Shown here: piece by piece, positions 15,382-24,882 of the stretch
Numbering within the stretch: position 1 is the stretch's first letter
How the letters are laid out: every line of letters begins with the position of its first letter
NCBI RefSeq assembly: GCF_003555545.1
Contig: NZ_CP032157.1
Location: 7,816,546-7,880,545 of the forward strand
Direction of reading: 5' to 3'
DNA from: Paraflavitalea soli
GTDB lineage: Bacteria > Bacteroidota > Bacteroidia > Chitinophagales > Chitinophagaceae
DNA length: 64,000 nucleotides
Notes under the pieces: generated by a model
What the model saw: only the letters and a program-made list of their open reading frames with translations
Database searches by the model: none
What the model was told of the DNA's origin: nothing
Program-made: the position numbers and the translations under genes

Positions 15382-16518
15382 ATGAAGTTTGTACGCATAA
15401 GGGCTATGCTTCTTGGACTGGCAGTCATTGCTGTAAGTACAGTTTGGGGTCAACAGCAACAGCCAAAGGAGCCCTTGGAAATAAAGAGCCTGTTCAATCC
15501 TCAGGTGGTGTTGATCAGTGGTAAACCAACCATGTATTATGAACTGCACCTGTTGAATAGTTCAGGCGATTCCCTGTTCCTGCAATCACTGTATATAGCA
15601 AACCAGGATAGCGCATGGCTGCGCATCATAACGAAAGATGATCTGTGGAAACGATACGGCACGGGAAAGAAGACCAAAGACCCGCAGGAGCTGATCCTTC
15701 CTCCCCACGAAAGTGGCATCCTGTATGTGGAAATGAAGGCGCCGGGCAACAAAGCCGGTGCGCTGCTGCACCAGCTTACCTATACAACCATCCGCCATCC
15801 CACGGCCGGCCTGCGCACGGCCTCCTTGCCCCTTATCCGGTATGAGCCAGTTACGCCACTGGTAATAGGCCCGCCACTAAGAGAAGGCGCCTGGGCAGCC
15901 GTATACGATCCCGCCTGGGAGCGTGGCCATCGTCGTGTAGTATATGCGCCGGATGGTCAAAGCAGGATACCCGGCCGCTTTGCCATCGACTTCATCAAAA
16001 TGGATGAGCAAGGAAAATATGCCAGCGGCGATGAAAACGATATAAAGAATTGGTTGGGTTACGGCGCCACGGTAATAGCAGTGGCCGATGGGGTAGTAGC
16101 TTCCACCCTGAATGATTTTCCGGAGAGTAAAACTTTGTCTGCTCATCCTTCCTGGCCTTCCGAAAAAGCTACCGGCAATTATATCTCCCTCGATATTGGC
16201 AATGGACATTTCGCATTTTATGAACACCTGCAGCCGGGCAGCATCAAAGTAAAACCAGGGCAAAAAGTAAAAAAGGGAGATCCTATTGCGGCGCTCGGTT
16301 TTACGGGTCAAACTACCGGGCCGCATCTGCACTTTCACATCGCCAATAGCAATTCGCCACTGGGGGCTGAAGGCATGCCCTTTGCCTTTAAAAGATTTAC
16401 CTTGTTGGGCAGCTGGTCCGATTTCAGTCAGTTTGGCAAAGCGCCGTGGATACCTGCACAGAAGGTAATTGTGAAAGAACGGCCGGCGCCCAATGCAGTG
16501 ATCAGGTTTCAGCCTTGA
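15382..16518 (+). CDS. Exported M23-family peptidase (LytM fold)
   Basis: A 378-aa exported protein. I chose the ATG at 15382 because it gives a regular signal peptide (MKFVRIRAMLLGLAVIAVS, cleaved near VWGQ); a start 24 nt upstream is possible. Residues about 30-170 form a beta-rich N-terminal domain. The M23/LytM fold covers about 190-345, with the zinc motif HLH at 315-317 (GPHLHFHI) and the GQKVKKGDPIA-LGFTG strand pair. The first zinc ligand region reads RFAIDF, with no canonical His before the Asp, so activity may differ from the classical endopeptidases. The role is probably envelope peptidoglycan or protein processing, or a structural role. Confidence 0.85.
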   Translation: MKFVRIRAMLLGLAVIAVSTVWGQQQQPKEPLEIKSLFNPQVVLISGKPTMYYELHLLNSSGDSLFLQSLYIANQDSAWLRIITKDDLWKRYGTGKKTKDPQELILPPHESGILYVEMKAPGNKAGALLHQLTYTTIRHPTAGLRTASLPLIRYEPVTPLVIGPPLREGAWAAVYDPAWERGHRRVVYAPDGQSRIPGRFAIDFIKMDEQGKYASGDENDIKNWLGYGATVIAVADGVVASTLNDFPESKTLSAHPSWPSEKATGNYISLDIGNGHFAFYEHLQPGSIKVKPGQKVKKGDPIAALGFTGQTTGPHLHFHIANSNSPLGAEGMPFAFKRFTLLGSWSDFSQFGKAPWIPAQKVIVKERPAPNAVIRFQP

Positions 16519-16576
16519 TCAGCAGTTTATTGTTTACTCTTTCTTAAACTTCCCCGGCGATACCACAATTCGTAAT

Positions 16577-16590
16577 AAAGTCCATCTTTT
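16577..16590. promoter_or_regulatory. 14-bp box shared with the AraC/SusC2 intergenic region
   Basis: AAAGTCCATCTTTT lies 68-82 nt before the start of the sugar symporter. The identical 14 bp occur at 34149-34162, between the AraC regulator and SusC2. It is a candidate operator of that AraC protein. Confidence 0.55.
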
Positions 16591-16658
16591 ACCGCTTTTT
16601 TTCCATTGTCCTTTGCATGGAATAAGCTCATTTTTGTGATCACAACTGCTTAGCCATT

Positions 16659-17999
16659 ATGCAAACGACGCGATACCCATTTCAGCACGGTTATATCCTG
16701 GCCCTGTCATTTATCTCCGCATTGGGCGGCTACCTGTTTGGATTTGATTTTGCCGTTATCTCCGGCGCACTCCCTTTTTTGAAAGAACAGTTTTCCTTTA
16801 ATGAATATTGGGAAGGTTTTGCCACCGCATCACTGGCATTGGGCTGTGTGATCGGTTGTATCGTGGCAGGCACAGCGGCCGATAAATACGGGCGGCGGCC
16901 CGGCCTCATGATCGCGGCTTTCATCTTTTTAGTGTCTTCCCTGGCCATGGCTTTCTCCGCCACCCGCGGCGTGTTTATCAGCGCCCGTTTTGTGGCCGGT
17001 ATTGGTGTAGGCATGGCTTCTATGTTGTCGCCGCTTTATATTGCAGAAATAGCTCCCGCAAAGATCCGTGGCCGGATGGTGGCTATCAACCAGCTCACCA
17101 TTGTGATCGGCATCCTCATTACCAATATTGTAAATTATTCATTGCGCGATCATGGACCTGACGCCTGGCGATGGATGGTAGGCTTGGGTGCGGTACCCTC
17201 CCTGTTGTTCCTGGTAGGCGTGGCCTGGTTGCCGGAAAGTCCCCGTTGGTTATTGACCAGGGGCCGGGACCAGAAAGCAGCCAATATTCTTTCCAGGATC
17301 GGTGGTACCGACTACGCCAGAGATACCATGCAATCCATGGCCAATACCGTGAAAAGCATGGTTAAAGTAAATTATGCTTCCGTATTGGAAAAGTCTGTAT
17401 TGCCTGCTGTAGTGATCGGTATTGGCCTGGCAGTATTCCAGCAGTTCTGCGGCATCAATGTGGTCTTCAATTTTGCCACCACCATCTTCGAAAGTGTAGG
17501 TTTTAGTCAGGATGACCAGTTAAAGCAAACTGTATTCGTGGGCATCATCAACCTCGTATTTACTTTCCTGGCCATGTGGCAGGTAGATAAGCTCGGGCGA
17601 AAACCCCTGATGCTTTTCGGGGCAGCAGCACTGGCTGTCTTATACCTGGTGAGTGCTTTCTTACTACAACAAAGATCACCGGCAGCTGCCTGGTCACTAC
17701 TGGCCGCCATTGCCACCTATGCCATGTCCCTCGCACCCGTAACCTGGGTCCTCATATCAGAAATATTTCCCGATAAAGTGCGGGGTGTAGCCACCTCAGT
17801 AGCCGTTATCTCCCTCTGGTTGTCTTATGCCTTGCTGGTATTTACTTTTCCCATCCTCGCCAGGAAGATGGGCGCCTTCACCCCCTTCTATATCTACGCA
17901 GGAATTTGTGTAGCAGGGTGTTGGTTCGTATGGCGCAAAGTGAAAGAAACAAAAGGTAAATCATTGGAAGAACTCGAGAATATATTCACCGGGCATTAA
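16659..17999 (+). CDS. Sugar/H+ symporter, MFS sugar-porter family
   Basis: A 446-aa inner-membrane transporter with about 12 hydrophobic helices. It carries the sugar-porter signatures: FGFDFAVISGAL in helix 1, DKYGRRPG after helix 2, PESPRWL after helix 6, DKLGRKPLM in the second half, and EIFPDKVRG after helix 10. It belongs with XylE/GalP/AraE-type importers of hexoses or pentoses. It is not next to a catabolic gene, but its upstream region shares a 14-bp box with the AraC-controlled PUL at 34 kb, so it may import the monosaccharide that PUL releases. Galactose is the best guess. Confidence 0.92.
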   Translation: MQTTRYPFQHGYILALSFISALGGYLFGFDFAVISGALPFLKEQFSFNEYWEGFATASLALGCVIGCIVAGTAADKYGRRPGLMIAAFIFLVSSLAMAFSATRGVFISARFVAGIGVGMASMLSPLYIAEIAPAKIRGRMVAINQLTIVIGILITNIVNYSLRDHGPDAWRWMVGLGAVPSLLFLVGVAWLPESPRWLLTRGRDQKAANILSRIGGTDYARDTMQSMANTVKSMVKVNYASVLEKSVLPAVVIGIGLAVFQQFCGINVVFNFATTIFESVGFSQDDQLKQTVFVGIINLVFTFLAMWQVDKLGRKPLMLFGAAALAVLYLVSAFLLQQRSPAAAWSLLAAIATYAMSLAPVTWVLISEIFPDKVRGVATSVAVISLWLSYALLVFTFPILARKMGAFTPFYIYAGICVAGCWFVWRKVKETKGKSLEELENIFTGH

Positions 18000-18021
18000 G
18001 AACAGGCATTAATGGTTGCTA

Positions 18022-18912
18022 TCAATGGGAATTATAAGCGAAAGCAAATTCCCGGGCAAAATCAGCAAAGCTTCGTTGGCCAACTACTTCATGCGTATTT
18101 TGTTGGTAGTGTTTGTCCAGGATGCCTTCACGAATGGCGATGCCCATGTCTACTATATAATGTTGGGCAGCATCGCGGGAAAAACCATTTTGCACCAGGG
18201 CTGCCAACAATTGCTCATCGGGGAACTGTACCCACTGCAGACCGGGTTTGCCAATAGCCTGGCCCAATAAGGCAGCTGCTTGTTTGCCATTCATTTTATC
18301 GCTCACAATGTATTTGATGTTCCTGCCTTTGAAGTGCAGTTGATGCAAAGCATCGGCCGCTGCTTCGGCAATGTCCTGTGGATGCGATAGATACATGGTG
18401 GCTGTTTCATCAAAGTTGTTGCCAATAATGCCCTGGTGTTTGATGAGGCCGATACTGCCATAGAAGTTGGAATAAAATCCGCCGGGCCGTAAGTGTAATA
18501 CATGGGTATTGGGCAAAACGTCGAATGGAGCTTCCAGGTTTTGGTATCCTGTAAGCGGCCCTGTGCCTGCGAGGGGCGAACCTGAACTACTTAGGTTTAC
18601 CACATATTGCACACCGGTTTGCTCAAGGGCCCTGGCATAATGGGCGCCCACCTGCCGGGTGAATTGGTTGTAGTCGGGTATACTGAAATTGGGCGGGACC
18701 ATGGTGTATACGGCGTCGGCCCCTTCAAAAGCTTTTACCAGGAAATCAATATCCTCTACGGAGCCAATAGCAGCCCTTGCTTGCAGTGCTTCAATGGCTG
18801 TTACCTTTTCAGACTTGCTGCTGATGACAGTTACCTGGTGTCCTTTGGCGGTTAAACTACTGGTAAGGGGTTGGCTGATATTGCCCAATGAACCCGTGAT
18901 AGTGATCTTCAT
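18022..18912 (-). CDS. NmrA-like NAD(P)-binding reductase/redox sensor
   Basis: A 296-aa atypical short-chain dehydrogenase. The nucleotide-binding turn reads GSLGNISQPL at residues 7-16, as in NmrA/YtfG-like quinone or azo reductases, which lack the usual YxxxK pair. There is no signal peptide, so it is cytoplasmic. It is transcribed away from an HxlR regulator 94 bp upstream, a very common pairing in which the regulator senses oxidative or electrophile stress and controls the reductase. A -7 box (TACCTTTG) lies 38 nt before its start. Confidence 0.88.
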   Translation of the reverse strand: MKITITGSLGNISQPLTSSLTAKGHQVTVISSKSEKVTAIEALQARAAIGSVEDIDFLVKAFEGADAVYTMVPPNFSIPDYNQFTRQVGAHYARALEQTGVQYVVNLSSSGSPLAGTGPLTGYQNLEAPFDVLPNTHVLHLRPGGFYSNFYGSIGLIKHQGIIGNNFDETATMYLSHPQDIAEAAADALHQLHFKGRNIKYIVSDKMNGKQAAALLGQAIGKPGLQWVQFPDEQLLAALVQNGFSRDAAQHYIVDMGIAIREGILDKHYQQNTHEVVGQRSFADFAREFAFAYNSH

Positions 18913-18949
18913 ATGTTGTACTTTAATTAGTCAGTTTTTATTGCAGGAA

Positions 18950-18980
18950 CAAAGGTATCTTTATACTTACTTTTATACCA
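18950..18980 (-). promoter_or_regulatory. Promoter of the NmrA-like gene
   Basis: On the minus strand: TGG (one mismatch to TTG), a 20-nt spacer and TACCTTTG (complement of 18950-18957), which fits TAnnTTTG exactly. Two direct ACTTAC copies (near 18965 and 18983) sit over the promoter and could bind the divergent HxlR regulator. Confidence 0.55.
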
Positions 18981-19006
18981 GTACTTACCCCAAAGTGTGT
19001 ATCCTT

Positions 19007-19408
19007 ATGGCTAAAGTAAAAGAGAGCTCTACCATTCAGTTGAATAAGCAAACCGTGTTCAAATTGTGCCCGGTCACCTTTGTGATGGAGAAAATAGGCG
19101 GCTATTGGAAACCGATCATATTGTTTCATTTATTGTCGGGCAGTAAGCGTTACAGCGAGCTGAAGAAAGCCATGCCACATATTACCGAGAAGATGCTGAT
19201 ACAGCATTTGAAGCAACTGGAAACAGATGACCTGATCGAGCGTAAGGCCATGCCCGTAGTGCCGCCCCATGTTACTTATAGTCTTACCCCGTCGGGCCTG
19301 GCATTAAGGCCCGTATTGTATGCCATGGCCAACTGGGCCATACGCGAAGGAAAGAAAAATAAAACGCCATTGTTCAGAACCCTGAAGGAGTTTCCCGTCA
19401 TGAAATAA
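19007..19408 (+). CDS. HxlR-family transcriptional regulator
   Basis: A 133-aa winged-helix regulator starting at the ATG at 19007; a longer frame reaches upstream into the NmrA gene but is only an open frame. The conserved Cys lies in LCPVTFVMEKIGGYWKPIIL, and the wing region is YSELKKAMPHITEKMLIQHL with VTYSLTPSG after it, as in HxlR/HypR/YodB proteins that sense electrophiles or hypochlorite by thiol chemistry. The divergent NmrA-like reductase is its probable target. Confidence 0.9.
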   Translation: MAKVKESSTIQLNKQTVFKLCPVTFVMEKIGGYWKPIILFHLLSGSKRYSELKKAMPHITEKMLIQHLKQLETDDLIERKAMPVVPPHVTYSLTPSGLALRPVLYAMANWAIREGKKNKTPLFRTLKEFPVMK

Positions 19409-19411
19409 AAG

Positions 19412-19437
19412 AGGCGTTGAGTAGATTGTCAACGCCT
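19412..19437. terminator. Hairpin between convergent HxlR and PhnB-like genes
   Basis: A perfect 9-bp stem AGGCGTTGA / TCAACGCCT directly after the HxlR stop; a second small stem, TGGGC / GCCCA, follows at 19446-19459. There is no T tract. Confidence 0.55.
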
Positions 19438-19497
19438 TCACGCATTGGGCGAATGCCCAGCCTATTTGTATCGGTGATAGCCGACTGCTAACCCTGT

Positions 19498-20409
19498 TTA
19501 TCCTTCAAAGGCAGCTTCCAGTTTTGGGAGGTCAAACTTTTTCATACGCAAATAGGCGTTGGTAACACGTTCCGTTTTTTCCTTATCCGGACTTTTAAGC
19601 ATTTCTACCAACTGTATGGGTTCTACCTGCCACGATACCCCAAATTTATCTTTCAGCCATCCGCAACTGCTTTCCTGGCCATCTTCAGTTAGCTTATTCC
19701 AGTAATAATCAATCTCGGCTTGGGTATCACAATGAATAACGAAGGAGATCGCTTCATTAAAAGTAAAAGGGTGCTGCAAAGCACTGTCCATCGCCATAAA
19801 CTCCTGGCCTGCCAGGTTGAACTGTGCATGTTTTACAGAGCCTTCCGGTTCGTTTTCTCCCGGGCCATTTTTACGGATGCCCCTGATGGCCGATCCTTCA
19901 AAGATGGAAGTATAGAAACGTATGGCCTCTTCAGCCCTGCCGGCCTGTTCTTGCACATACATAATGGAGGGGGTGATCTGCTGACCATTGGTATCCGATA
20001 ATTTGCCCAGCGATACCTGCCAGGATAGGCCATAGCGATCCTGCACCCAGCCAAATTTTTCACTCCAATCATATTTGTCCAATTCCATCAGCACTTTACC
20101 TCCTTCGGAGAGTTTTTGCCAGAGCGTATCTGTTTCCGCAGCTGTTTCGCATACCACGAAATAAGAAATAGAAGGGTTGAATTTGAACAATGGCCCACCA
20201 TTCAATCCCATGAATTTCAGGTTGCTTACATGGAATTCTACTGTCATCACCGACCCTTCCGGCCGTTTGTGTATCTCATATCCTGCTGCACCATAGCGGG
20301 TAATATCGTCAATGCCTGAATTTGGAAAAACGGTAGTGTAGAACCGGGCAGCTTCTTCTGCCTGGTCATCAAACCAAAGACAATTGATAAATGGGTGTTT
20401 CATGGCCAT
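19498..20409 (-). CDS. Double PhnB/VOC-fold protein (DUF3471/3-demethylubiquinone methyltransferase-like domain)
   Basis: A 303-aa cytoplasmic protein made of two PhnB-like VOC domains in tandem, residues about 3-125 and 145-265. Each starts with the pattern found in CLWFDDQAEEAARFYTTVFP and IMYVQEQAGRAEEAIRFYTS and each contains a GGP- or FMAMD-like core. A helical tail of about 35 residues follows. Such proteins are annotated as 3-demethylubiquinone-9 3-methyltransferase-like, but they have no SAM site; the function is unknown, perhaps small-molecule binding or resistance. It is a single gene, convergent with HxlR. Confidence 0.85.
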   Translation of the reverse strand: MAMKHPFINCLWFDDQAEEAARFYTTVFPNSGIDDITRYGAAGYEIHKRPEGSVMTVEFHVSNLKFMGLNGGPLFKFNPSISYFVVCETAAETDTLWQKLSEGGKVLMELDKYDWSEKFGWVQDRYGLSWQVSLGKLSDTNGQQITPSIMYVQEQAGRAEEAIRFYTSIFEGSAIRGIRKNGPGENEPEGSVKHAQFNLAGQEFMAMDSALQHPFTFNEAISFVIHCDTQAEIDYYWNKLTEDGQESSCGWLKDKFGVSWQVEPIQLVEMLKSPDKEKTERVTNAYLRMKKFDLPKLEAAFEG

Positions 20410-20540
20410 AACTATTGATTTAAGTTGTCAATTAAGCAATGTAAATTTAGGGTGGATGGTTTTGTAAGGCAGAGGTCAAATGCGGCTTTTGAAAGGTAAA
20501 TTGCGACCAATCTGTCCTATCATACAATTAAAGACGAACG

Positions 20541-23500
20541 ATGCTCATTAAGATACGCTTTTTAGCTGCCCTGTTTTTAGCAGGCAGCCTGACTGTAGGA
20601 GGCGCCCCCGGCCTGCCTGTCCGTTACCTGGGCATAGAACAGGGCCTATCTAATAATGCCATCCTGTCTTTTTACCAGGACCACCGGGGATTTATGTGGG
20701 TGGGCACCTATGATGGCCTCAACCGCTATGACGGATATAACTTCCGCGTCTTCCGCAACATCATTGGCGACAGTACCTCCCTCTCCACCAACAATGTATA
20801 CCATTTGGAAGGAGATGCCAGGCACAATATCTGGGTAGGCGGACAAAATGGGCTAAATATCTATAATCCATTGACCGAAAAATTTACAGCCACCTGGTAC
20901 ATGGATGCTGCTTCTCACAAGCGGGAAAAAATACAGCACGAGATCTCCTTTATTAAAAGCATCAACCAGCGTACCGTATTGGCCGCTTCCCATTTCAACG
21001 GCTTATTGCTTTTTGAAGACAATAGTTATACCGGCACACAGATACCCCTGTCAACGCCTGCAGGTAATATATACAATTATCAGGCCCGTGAGATCCAATA
21101 TGATCAGCAGCGCAACAAGATATGGGTATTCGTGCAGGGATACGGACTGTATGCTTATGACCCGGCGAAGAAAGCGATGACCCTGGTCAACAACTATATC
21201 ACCCAGGCCAATTGTATGCAGGTTACTTCCCAGGGAGATCTCTGGATAGGCAATGCCAGAGGTCTGTTCCTGTTGAATACAGGCACCAATGTATTGTCTG
21301 CCAACTGGATGCCCGACAATTGCACCGTGGTAAACCTATGCCTGGATAAAAAAGAAGTCCTCTGGGTAGGCTCTGATGGATCGGGCCTTTACCAGGTGTA
21401 TACCGGCGCTGCCAAAGCGATACCTTACCAACTGCCCGGCAGCATACCCGTCATCAACAGCAATGTGGTGTATGCGATCCAGGAAGACAGGGATGGCAGG
21501 ATGTGGATCGGCACCCTCCGTGGTGGCATCAACATCATTGAACCACAGGCCCAGCCCTTCCGGCATATTACCTGCAACGCGCCGGGTGATAACCGGCCCA
21601 TGGACAATTTTATTCTCTCCTTCTGCGAAGACCAGCAGCGCAATGTGTTCATCGGTACCGATGGTGCAGGCCTCCGCTATTGGGACCGGCAAAAAAATAC
21701 CTTTACCCCTTTCAGGCATGATGCTTCCAATACTGCTTCTATCAGCAGTGATTTCATCACCGGTATTATAAAAGATGAGCACGAAGATATCTGGCTCTCC
21801 ACCTGGTTTGGCGCCATCAACCGGTTGAAGAAGAACAGCAGGACTTTCGAACGCTTCAGACTCTTCAATCCAAAGACCAATGCCGAAGAGAACAATAGCT
21901 GGCTCGTATACGAGGATGCTCAAAAGATCATATGGGCCAGCGCTACCAATGATGGCAGCCTGTACCGGTTCAACAGGCAACAGAACCGCTTTGAGTTATT
22001 TGATCCTGCCATCGTGAACCTGCAAAGCATGGCAGAAGATAAAGCAGGCAATTTATGGGGCGGCAATTACACCTCCATCATACGGATAGACCGCGTCAAC
22101 AAACGTCACCAGGTATATCCCATCGGGTTCCCCGTGCGCAGCATTCATGAAGACAGGAAAGGTAATTTTTGGTTGGGCACCCAGGGCGCAGGTTTATTGT
22201 TGATGGATAAGGCGACAGGAAAATACAAGCAGTACACCACCTCCGAAGGATTGCCCGGCAATAGTATATTACGTATGCTGGAAGATGGCAAGGGCAATCT
22301 CTGGATCAGCACCTACAATGGATTGGCGCGGTTTAATCCCGCCACCGGCACCTGTACCAATTTTTCACAGGCCGATGGATTGCAAAGCAACCAGTTTAGT
22401 TTTAATGCCGCCCTGGCTTTATCGGGCGGGGAATTCCTCTTTGGCGGCATCAAAGGCTTTAATATTTTCCATCCGGATAGCATCAAAGAGCAGCTCCAAA
22501 CACCACAGGTCTTTTTGGATGGACTGAAGATCAACAACAGGCTGCTGCAGGAGGAGGATGCCAGCATTACGGCGCGCAATCTCGAAACTGTTCAACACAT
22601 TACCGTGCCTTATGATCAGGCCATGCTGTCACTCGATTTCATAGCCCTTGATTATTCCGGCGCTCAAAAGATCAAGTACGCTTATTTTCTGCAGGGATGG
22701 GACAAGACCTGGAACTATGCCAGGGGCAGCAGAACGGCCAACTACTCACGATTGCAGGAAGGGAGTTACCAGTTTATGGTAAAAGCTTCCAATCCCGATG
22801 GCAGCTGGGGCAGGGAAGAGAATTTACTGCAGGTAACTATTTTACCCCCCTGGTTCAGGACCTGGTGGGCTTATAGCTTGTATGCCCTGGTAGTGTTTGG
22901 TTTGATCTATGCTTATATCCGCTACACCCGAAGGCAGGAAAGATTGCGGTACGAGATCAGGCTGGCGCATGTGGAAAACGAAAAGGACAAGGAGCTGATG
23001 GAGAAAAAACTGGCCTTCTTCACCAATATATCCCACGAGTTCCGCACTCCCTTATCGCTGATCATTAATCCAATAAGGGAAAAGCTAACCCAGTCGCCCG
23101 ATGTAGCGCTTACCACCGCCTACCGCAATGCAAGACGGCTCCTGAGCCTGGTAGATCAGTTGTTGCTATTCCGTAAGGCCGGCAGCGGGGCCGACCTGCT
23201 CAAAGTGTCCTACCTTAATATTACCCATCTCTGTCATGAAGTATACCAATGTTTTGTGCAGCAGGCCAATGCCCGTCATATCCGGTATGAATTTTCGACA
23301 GCAGCGCCCGAGATCATGCTCTATGCCGATTATGAAAAGATGGAGATAGCCTTGTTCAACTTGTTGTCAAACGCCTTTAAGTTTACACCCGATGGAGGTG
23401 CTATCACCTGTGCGGTGGCAGAAACGAATGACAGCATTAGTATCGTGATTGGTGATACCGGCTGTGGTATAGCGGAGGCTGAGTCGGGCAATATATTTGA

Positions 23501-24605
23501 AAAGTTTCAACAGGCCGCCGCAGGCAGAACGCAAAAAACGGGATTTGGTATTGGCCTTTATCTTGTCAGGCATTTTGTTACCAGCCACCAGGGTACTATT
23601 ACCGTAAAAAGTAAAGAACAGGAGGGCACGGAATTTACCATCCACCTTTTAAAGGGTAGGGAGCACCTGCCCGTCAATAGCATCGAGGCTACGGGCAATA
23701 ACGATCACCAGCTCCTGGAAGAGTTGGCTGGCGAAGCACAGGCCCCTGTTGTTCAGCCCATCCCTATCCCTGCCGGTGGCAGGAATGCGGAAGAACTCAT
23801 TACGGAAAGGAAAACAGTGCTGGTGGTGGATGACAATGCCGAGATGCGGGAATACCTCCAGCACATCTTCAGCCACAAGTATTATATATATACCGCCGAA
23901 AATGGCATTAAAGGACTCGAGCTGGCCACCCAGCACCTGCCGGATATCATCATCAGCGATATCAATATGGATGGGTTGGACGGGTTGGAGCTATGCCGCA
24001 AAGTGAAGCAATCCGATACCCTGGGCCATATTCCTGTCATCCTGTTGACTGCTGCCTCCTCGGCCGATACCAAATTAAAAGGTATTGAGGGAGGCGCCGA
24101 CGATTATATGACCAAACCTTTCGACAGCCAGCTGCTGCTGGCCCGGGTAGAGACTATTGTTAAGAACCGTCACCAGTTGCAGCGGTATTTCCTCGACAGC
24201 ATCACCCTCCAGGAAACTTCCGTCAAAGTACCGGCCGAATACGGGGAATTCCTGCGCCGCTGTATCCAGGTGGTGGAACAAAACCTCGATACCGAAGACT
24301 TTACCATCCAGAAATTCTGCAAAGCCATGGGCCTCAGCCGGTCTACCCTCTACCTCAAAGTAAAGCACATTTCTGGCCAGTCGCTCAATGCCTTTATCCG
24401 GTCCGTAAGGCTGCGCAGGGCGGCGGTGCTGATGATCAGGGAAAATATGAATGTAAACCAGGCAGCTTTCCAGGTGGGCATAGCCGACGTACGTTATTTC
24501 CGGGAGCAGTTTGTAAAGCTGTTTGGCATGACCCCTTCGGAGTATATCCGGAAATACCGCCAATCCTTCAACAACGATCTTAATATTATTCGCTCGGACG
24601 ATTAG
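20541..24605 (+). CDS. Hybrid two-component system sensor-regulator (HTCS)
   Basis: A 1354-aa one-protein signalling system that senses an oligosaccharide in the periplasm and activates the PUL next to it. In order: signal peptide (1-22), two-lobed beta-propeller with repeated W-G-x-GL motifs (25-700), Y_Y_Y domain (about 705-760), one membrane helix (773-793), HisKA with phospho-acceptor His832 (NISHEFRTPL), HATPase (N-box NLLSNAFKFTP from 940, DTGCGI, GFGIGL), receiver with Asp1140 (SDINMDG) and the AraC HTH at the C-terminus (about 1255-1350). All key residues are present. The direct downstream neighbour is SusC1, so the PUL at 24883-33201 is its likely target. Confidence 0.96.
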   Translation: MLIKIRFLAALFLAGSLTVGGAPGLPVRYLGIEQGLSNNAILSFYQDHRGFMWVGTYDGLNRYDGYNFRVFRNIIGDSTSLSTNNVYHLEGDARHNIWVGGQNGLNIYNPLTEKFTATWYMDAASHKREKIQHEISFIKSINQRTVLAASHFNGLLLFEDNSYTGTQIPLSTPAGNIYNYQAREIQYDQQRNKIWVFVQGYGLYAYDPAKKAMTLVNNYITQANCMQVTSQGDLWIGNARGLFLLNTGTNVLSANWMPDNCTVVNLCLDKKEVLWVGSDGSGLYQVYTGAAKAIPYQLPGSIPVINSNVVYAIQEDRDGRMWIGTLRGGINIIEPQAQPFRHITCNAPGDNRPMDNFILSFCEDQQRNVFIGTDGAGLRYWDRQKNTFTPFRHDASNTASISSDFITGIIKDEHEDIWLSTWFGAINRLKKNSRTFERFRLFNPKTNAEENNSWLVYEDAQKIIWASATNDGSLYRFNRQQNRFELFDPAIVNLQSMAEDKAGNLWGGNYTSIIRIDRVNKRHQVYPIGFPVRSIHEDRKGNFWLGTQGAGLLLMDKATGKYKQYTTSEGLPGNSILRMLEDGKGNLWISTYNGLARFNPATGTCTNFSQADGLQSNQFSFNAALALSGGEFLFGGIKGFNIFHPDSIKEQLQTPQVFLDGLKINNRLLQEEDASITARNLETVQHITVPYDQAMLSLDFIALDYSGAQKIKYAYFLQGWDKTWNYARGSRTANYSRLQEGSYQFMVKASNPDGSWGREENLLQVTILPPWFRTWWAYSLYALVVFGLIYAYIRYTRRQERLRYEIRLAHVENEKDKELMEKKLAFFTNISHEFRTPLSLIINPIREKLTQSPDVALTTAYRNARRLLSLVDQLLLFRKAGSGADLLKVSYLNITHLCHEVYQCFVQQANARHIRYEFSTAAPEIMLYADYEKMEIALFNLLSNAFKFTPDGGAITCAVAETNDSISIVIGDTGCGIAEAESGNIFEKFQQAAAGRTQKTGFGIGLYLVRHFVTSHQGTITVKSKEQEGTEFTIHLLKGREHLPVNSIEATGNNDHQLLEELAGEAQAPVVQPIPIPAGGRNAEELITERKTVLVVDDNAEMREYLQHIFSHKYYIYTAENGIKGLELATQHLPDIIISDINMDGLDGLELCRKVKQSDTLGHIPVILLTAASSADTKLKGIEGGADDYMTKPFDSQLLLARVETIVKNRHQLQRYFLDSITLQETSVKVPAEYGEFLRRCIQVVEQNLDTEDFTIQKFCKAMGLSRSTLYLKVKHISGQSLNAFIRSVRLRRAAVLMIRENMNVNQAAFQVGIADVRYFREQFVKLFGMTPSEYIRKYRQSFNNDLNIIRSDD

Positions 24606-24882
24606 ATGTCAACCCTGAGCCTGTCGAAGGGCTTCCTCAATAAGACCTGACAGGTTTATTTGCGTCGCGGGCGAAACCTGTCAGAGTCTACCCCGCGGAG
24701 CGGGGTCTAAAGGGGTATTTTACTTAACCTATTTATTTCCAATACAGTACTTTGCCCATAAAACAGCAAATCATACAATTTACCCCCCTCATTTTAACAG
24801 TTGGCCTCCCATAAAGACCCTCCCCGGGCTATTACCTTAGCAACACTGGAATCCAGATTTAAAATCAAATCACGCTTGTTGT
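24606..24882. repeat. Composite intergenic repeat before SusC1
   Basis: It holds AGCCTGTCGAAGG (from 24619), an inverted pair GACCTGACAGGTTT (24643-24656) and AAACCTGTCAGAGTC (24674-24688), and a short ACCCCGC...GCGGGGT stem near 24690-24707. These could end HTCS transcription. The SusC1 promoter must follow in 24720-24880, where no clear TTG-N20-TAnnTTTG pair was found. Confidence 0.6.

Noticed and set aside
24825-24845. Promoter box TACCTTAG before SusC1
   Set aside because: One mismatch in the -7 box and no TTG at 19-21 nt upstream; too weak to report as a promoter.
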